From assembly GCF_037975245.1 (NCBI RefSeq), contig NC_092566.1:6202001-6266000 (forward strand): a stretch of DNA of 64,000 nucleotides. Direction: 5' to 3'. A program made the position numbers and the translations under genes. This DNA is from Apostichopus japonicus (Eukaryota; Echinodermata; Holothuroidea; Aspidochirotida; Stichopodidae). How positions within the stretch are numbered: position 1 is the first letter of the stretch; each line of letters begins with the position of its first letter. A model generated the notes under the pieces. The model did not search any database and was not told the DNA's origin. It saw only the letters and a list, made by a program, of their open reading frames with translations. Below are positions 59,526 to 64,000 of the stretch, in pieces.

Positions 59526-62500
59526 AGTACTGCAAATACAGTGATTCTAGTTGTGTTGTATGGTGTGTGTAATAATTGTCTCTTATAGGATCGGTTATAA
59601 TCGGGTGTGATAGCTCTTAAAAGAATAAGGAATCAAGTATGAATATTGCCTTCCCGAGATCAGTTTTGATCCGATATTATAATTATCTGCATATATAGGT
59701 AATTACTTTTAAATAGAGAGGAATATAATCAAGCGTGCATTGCCTTTGCAGAATCATTCAGATTCGGGTTCCATTATTGTCCCTATCAGACAATTTGAAG
59801 TGTTCGTTCGTAAACTTCAATTGCTCTTTAACCATATGTATGTATGAACGGGAGTCCATTGCCAGGTCAGGGAACAGAAGACGTACACTCCCCCCCCCCC
59901 AACCCCACCCACCCATCTCTCCCCGTACAGACTACACAAAACAACATCACACATACTATGCCATCTGTGATTTTACTAGTTATACCTAAGTCACGATTAT
60001 TAATATCCTTTCATCAAATGTTCTTATTGTTCTTATTTTCCTACACAAAGCTTTCTGTTATCGGATTATTGTCCCTTTATAGGCTCTTCCTAATTGGCTT
60101 AACCATTACAATATGACGTTTTACTAACGGGCCCTCATTTCACTACAGTCTATACATGATAACGATTATAGGCATATTATCTTATTTTGCTGATTCATTT
60201 ATTTACTGCCAGTATTTATCATCAATTCGTTCTCAGGTATAGCATATGACGACATCTATGTCGTCATTACATCTTTATAATATATCCGGTAAAATAATTC
60301 CCAGGATTGCATGCAGAACAGTACTTCAGTCTGGTTAAGAATCACAATTAGAGATATTGTATTTTTTTGTATAAGACCGTGGCCCTTTGACGGGTTAGGT
60401 TCATCCGCCTACGTATTTCAGCTACGTGGTCGGTCAAGTAGCCAACTAAACTACCAGTATAATTATCACGCGAACTCAGAAACTAAAATATCTCTGGTTG
60501 TAATCGAATACTTGAGTTTATGTTGTATATATGTTGAATATGAAAACAACTGGTTATTTAGCAACTATGACGTTTATCCAAACTTCAGCTTTGGTTTCAG
60601 CCGTTAGCCTATAATGAACACATAAACCATTCTGTAATTTTCTGGCCTTGCTATATTCGTTCATAATTTTTCAAAGAAATGATGTTATTATTATTATTAT
60701 AATCAAATCCCTGTTGTCTTTAAGTCCATCAAGCTTCATGGTTATAGTTAGTATTTGTGTTGTGTACGTCGGCGTACTTCTGGCGAAATCATTTCAATTT
60801 TGTTGGTCAATGGTTACTTATAGCAATGGACAGTTTAGCCAATAGTGTATAGATTTATCGAAGGAAAGGGGGGGGGGTGGGAAGAGTTGGGCAGGTAGTT
60901 TAGGGAGGGGAAGATTAAGACAACCTACATGTCCTTAGACCAATCGATAAATCGATCCATCAAGAAAACCGTTCCATTCGTTCCTTTTAGCTCCAGATTT
61001 ATCGTTCCACCACACTCCGCGGCCCCCACCAGCCCAAAACTTATAATTATAGACACACACGGAAACACAGAAACACAAGGTTATATTCATTTCATATTAT
61101 GTATTTTGTAAGATATAATGTATGTAGTAAATTGAAATCATAGCAGAGCAAGTGCAAGTTACAATTACAAGCTGTGTCTTATTAAAAGAAAAAAGGGAAA
61201 AAACAATTCATGGCTACCGAAATTAATGGTAGTAAGAGCAAGGAAGAATTGCTTTGCAGTAGAATTTGGTGACATACATATCTAACTTGAACAAACTTAC
61301 ATTAGTGTCAATTCAATCAAGGGAGATGACCCCTTTAAATATTCCATTCAAGGTGAAAAATAAAACGGTATTCGTCTGTTAGTCTCATTAAAAAATTTAA
61401 CTGATTTAGGCACATTTCATATCAAAAATGCATCTATGATCGACCTGCGCCATGATGACATCCAAAACAATAAATAAATAAATAAAATTCCCTCTTTCAC
61501 CTATATATCCCCACAGCATAAAATTCGTTAAGCATAGAATATACCTGGTATAAAGGATACAGTTTTCATAAGCATGAATATAATAGTTATTTGCAGAATA
61601 AATCTTGGATTAATATTTCTTCTGTTGTTTTTTTGGCATAGAATTGTAATTACTGCATTAGTTGCATATCACCCTATACGAGAATAGTTCACCATAATTA
61701 GATATTAAAACAAACCAAACGATTTGATTACTTAGCCATTAAACGCTTGGATTTTTTTTAAATAAATAAAGTCGTATTTTCTGCTTAGCTTAAGCTCTAA
61801 TTGCTATGAGTATTATTACAATCGGCATACATATACATATTTTGTGCTGTTAGTTGAAATCAGAATACCCGCATTAGAAAATAAAATGTCTTACACAACA
61901 ACTGTTCCTAAGGCAAACTATTGTACGTGTTCTTAGTTAATAAGTCTATCCCGCACACAGATGAAAAGGGACAAGCTGCATTTGCTACATTATGGGCAAT
62001 AATATATGTTGAGCTTTCGGCAACCGTTGGCTCGTTTAGTCTCGCCTCTATAGCTTTACAACACTGCTATTAATGTATAACACAAATACGTTAACTCAGA
62101 GAAGATAGGTGTGTATTAATTGTGCCCAATTGCAATGTACCGTTAAGTTGGCAACAGTATAAATACCTTTCAGTTGCAATGTTAGCTACATAGGCAGGAA
62201 TGATTTGGTTGCTAAAATGCATTGAAAAGAATGTTTTGAAAGAATGACAGCTACTGGTGTACAAATTACTAACATTTTTATCTGAAAATAAATAAAGCAG
62301 ATAATCAGGTGTAAAAATAAAAACATTGTAAGAAATATTGTTTCGGCAACGCCATATGGAAATCGCTCAAATGTCAAGTTTGACAAAAATTTACCGCAAA
62401 TATGGATGAAAATCTTATAACTCGAGGGTTTACAGAATTTATCGCCTGTAAAAATGATATTATAAACGTTGATAAAAGACAATATGTACATTAATGGTCA

Positions 62501-62991
62501 GCAGATCTTTAAAACTTGAGTGATATCTACATAATTACCCCCCAACGAATCATACATAGCATTAACATAATTACTGTCGATATAACGAAAGTAACGTACT
62601 GTGATTAACACTCCGTCGGCTAGGGTGCAATTTACTCGTAACTATAGTATGTAAGTAAACAGTATCAAGCATCCAGCGATGATAATGTTGTGATGTCAAA
62701 GGAAATCTTCCTTTGAGAAGATCATTCCCATGTGATGAACACACATAAAAGTCACAACAGCTCCAAAAGAATAAAATAAAGTTGTCGTTCAGTAATTGGT
62801 TTTCAGCTTCAGTGTCAGTGTTTTACAGATATCAGGTGTTGAAATTCTCGTACTATATATGAAGGATACAAGCTTCATCAAAATAACGAACAAGGTTCCT
62901 TAATGTCGTCGATTTAAAAAGTTGGTATCGCCATGACTGTTTTTGTTCAAACAATCGGCAAATTCGACAAGTTCCGTCAAGAAGGCAACGT
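59526..62991. other. Non-coding stretch, likely including the 3' UTR of the edge gene
   Basis: The part immediately left of 62991 should be 3' untranslated sequence of the minus-strand gene, but I could not place a poly(A) signal with confidence. C-run and G-run tracts lie at 59890-59903 and 60866-60880, and a degenerate (ATT)n near 60686-60700. The 101-codon minus frame 62186-62491 is Phe/Leu/Ile-rich with no domain and probably lies in the untranslated or intergenic DNA. Confidence 0.45.
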
Positions 62992-64000
62992 TTAAACACT
63001 TATACCAGAGGTTCCTGCCTGCGTTACGTCCTTTTTGAATGGAAATTTAGACACCAAGTTCCCAATACGATTTGACAATTGGGTATTGTTCTGACCCCAT
63101 AGTGCTCTGAAGGACTGGGGTGAATGTTTCCCGTCTATTGTCTTTACAGGTGACTTCCTTTGTGGTTGCGGTTTGTCTGCCAGCGCGAGGCGTCTCTCGA
63201 TAGCTTCACCGAGTAATTGAGGATCAAACCCACCTATGGAAGCCGCCAAGCCCGCCAGTGGATCACTGACGGTCACTTCGCTCTCCTCTTCTTTCTCCTC
63301 CTGGATAGATTGTTCACTGATACTGCAAGATACATTGCAATTTTCATCCTCATGATGCAGCATTTTAGTACGCTCGTCTCGACAACTTTCGCAGCTAACT
63401 AGAAACGTTGAACTAGATGTGGTAGAATGTGGACAAGAAATCTCGACGTCCTTTGGCTTGGCAACCGGTGACCCTTTTGGACTCGGCCTTCTCAGTTTTG
63501 GAGATGACTTGACAGGGGAGTCGATGAGGTCGACACTGTGCACCTTCCGAGGACTTCTCGCCCATGTCACGTTCAGATCGGGCGGAGGACTACGTCGGCG
63601 ACCGCTCAGTCTCCTGTCGAAGGAAGTTTCCTTTAACTCTGGCAAAATCTCAAACTTGGATGGTGATGTGATGGTGTTGTTCCGTTGCCGAGAGAAACCA
63701 ACCCTCTTGGCATCCATCAAGATTTTCTTGAGATCATCATTGGAGCAGACGATCCCTTTCAAATCAGTGCCGCAAGGTTGGCTGATTTTTCTGCTACGAA
63801 TGTTACTGACGTCTATGGCAGATTCACTTTGCGTTCGGACGAACTTCTTTCTTGGATGCTGCAGTTGTTTGAGGGCCTTTGACTTGGTGGTCACCCGCGA
63901 GGGTGAATTCTCGGCCTCGTTCTCGGGCTTCTTCTCTGCCGACTGTCGTCGTTCAGGAGACATCTTCTCCATCTGTTGCGATTCCTGTGTCATTCTGGGT
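62992..64000 (-). CDS. Terminal exon of an unrecognised Ser/Pro-rich basic protein (partial)
   Basis: A minus-strand frame ending in TAA at 62992-62994, open to the window edge. The last in-window Met is at 63993-63991, giving 333 residues, but the frame continues upstream (Pro-Arg before it), so this is probably the last exon of a longer protein. The region is richer in GC than its surroundings. Residues numbered from that Met: 1-60 are charged (MSPERRQSAEKK); RSRKISQP at 66-73 fits a 14-3-3-type R-x-x-S-x-P site; at least ten Ser-Pro pairs lie at 12-292, many as SPxK (SPSK 110, SPRK 147, SPVK 159 and 281); an acidic stretch EEKEEESE spans 232-239; a possible helix DPLAGLAASIGGFDPQLLGE spans 244-263; and a conserved-looking tail SFRALWGQNN and LSNRIGNLVSKFPFKK spans 294-321. 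No signal peptide, membrane segment or enzymatic domain is seen. It looks like the disordered, phospho-regulated tail of a cytoskeletal or signalling protein; that is inference. I do not recognise the family. Confidence 0.82.
   Translation of the reverse strand, partial: PRMTQESQQMEKMSPERRQSAEKKPENEAENSPSRVTTKSKALKQLQHPRKKFVRTQSESAIDVSNIRSRKISQPCGTDLKGIVCSNDDLKKILMDAKRVGFSRQRNNTITSPSKFEILPELKETSFDRRLSGRRRSPPPDLNVTWARSPRKVHSVDLIDSPVKSSPKLRRPSPKGSPVAKPKDVEISCPHSTTSSSTFLVSCESCRDERTKMLHHEDENCNVSCSISEQSIQEEKEEESEVTVSDPLAGLAASIGGFDPQLLGEAIERRLALADKPQPQRKSPVKTIDGKHSPQSFRALWGQNNTQLSNRIGNLVSKFPFKKDVTQAGTSGISV

Noticed and set aside
62186-62491. 101-codon minus frame as a membrane protein
   Set aside because: Hydrophobicity is explained by AT-rich sequence; it lies downstream of the terminal exon, and there is no supporting context.
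63217-63882. Plus-strand frames of 61-65 codons at the right edge
   Set aside because: They are antisense shadows of the minus-strand coding exon.

Overview
This window looks like non-coding DNA from an AT-rich eukaryotic genome, most likely a marine invertebrate and probably a deuterostome such as an echinoderm. That guess rests on three things: CR1/L2-like and L1-like LINE remnants, several tRNA-derived SINE families (one with a CCTTGGGCAAGGCAC core that I remember as common in echinoderm and other marine deuterostome DNA), and many (TA)n arrays. The species cannot be named from the sequence. There are no operons, ribosome binding sites or other bacterial features.

Only one convincing piece of host coding sequence is present: a terminal exon on the minus strand at the right edge (62992-64000). 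It encodes the C-terminal 333 or more residues of a basic, Ser/Pro-rich, probably disordered protein that I do not recognise. Everything else is intergenic or intronic sequence filled with repeats. Most short reading frames elsewhere are chance frames or translations of repeats.

Layout: 0-12 kb holds a minisatellite bounded by inverted repeats (720-1039), a hairpin between two (TA)n arrays (3154-3421), a hAT-type MITE with an 8-bp target duplication (4552-4925), a foldback element (5750-6206) and a degenerate SINE (12055-12212). From 12-34 kb there is a 24-bp minisatellite of about 37 units (15610-16506), two copies of a Leu/Ser-tRNA-like SINE (17165, 30501), a 365-bp imperfect palindrome (23262-23628), a hAT-like MITE (25044-25422), an L1-like reverse transcriptase remnant (27290-27650), a ~160-bp satellite (28245-28765) and three identical 195-bp units (33121-33705). 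From 36-49 kb lie a near full-length but dead CR1/L2-like LINE (38918-42660), itself interrupted by a SINE that also occurs at 36585 and 59280, and a minisatellite (43252-43720). From 49-60 kb come a foldback with TTAA duplications (49114-49271), a (TA)-rich palindrome (51114-51324), a cluster of five copies of a composite tRNA-SINE containing a perfect 680-bp palindrome (53140-54830), and a second hAT MITE with a perfect 8-bp duplication (56881-57246).

The most unusual structures are the 53-55 kb SINE cluster, the inverted-repeat-bounded minisatellite near 0.8 kb and the long foldbacks at 23.4 and 49.2 kb. Gene regulation and gene interplay cannot be deduced, because only one partial gene is visible.
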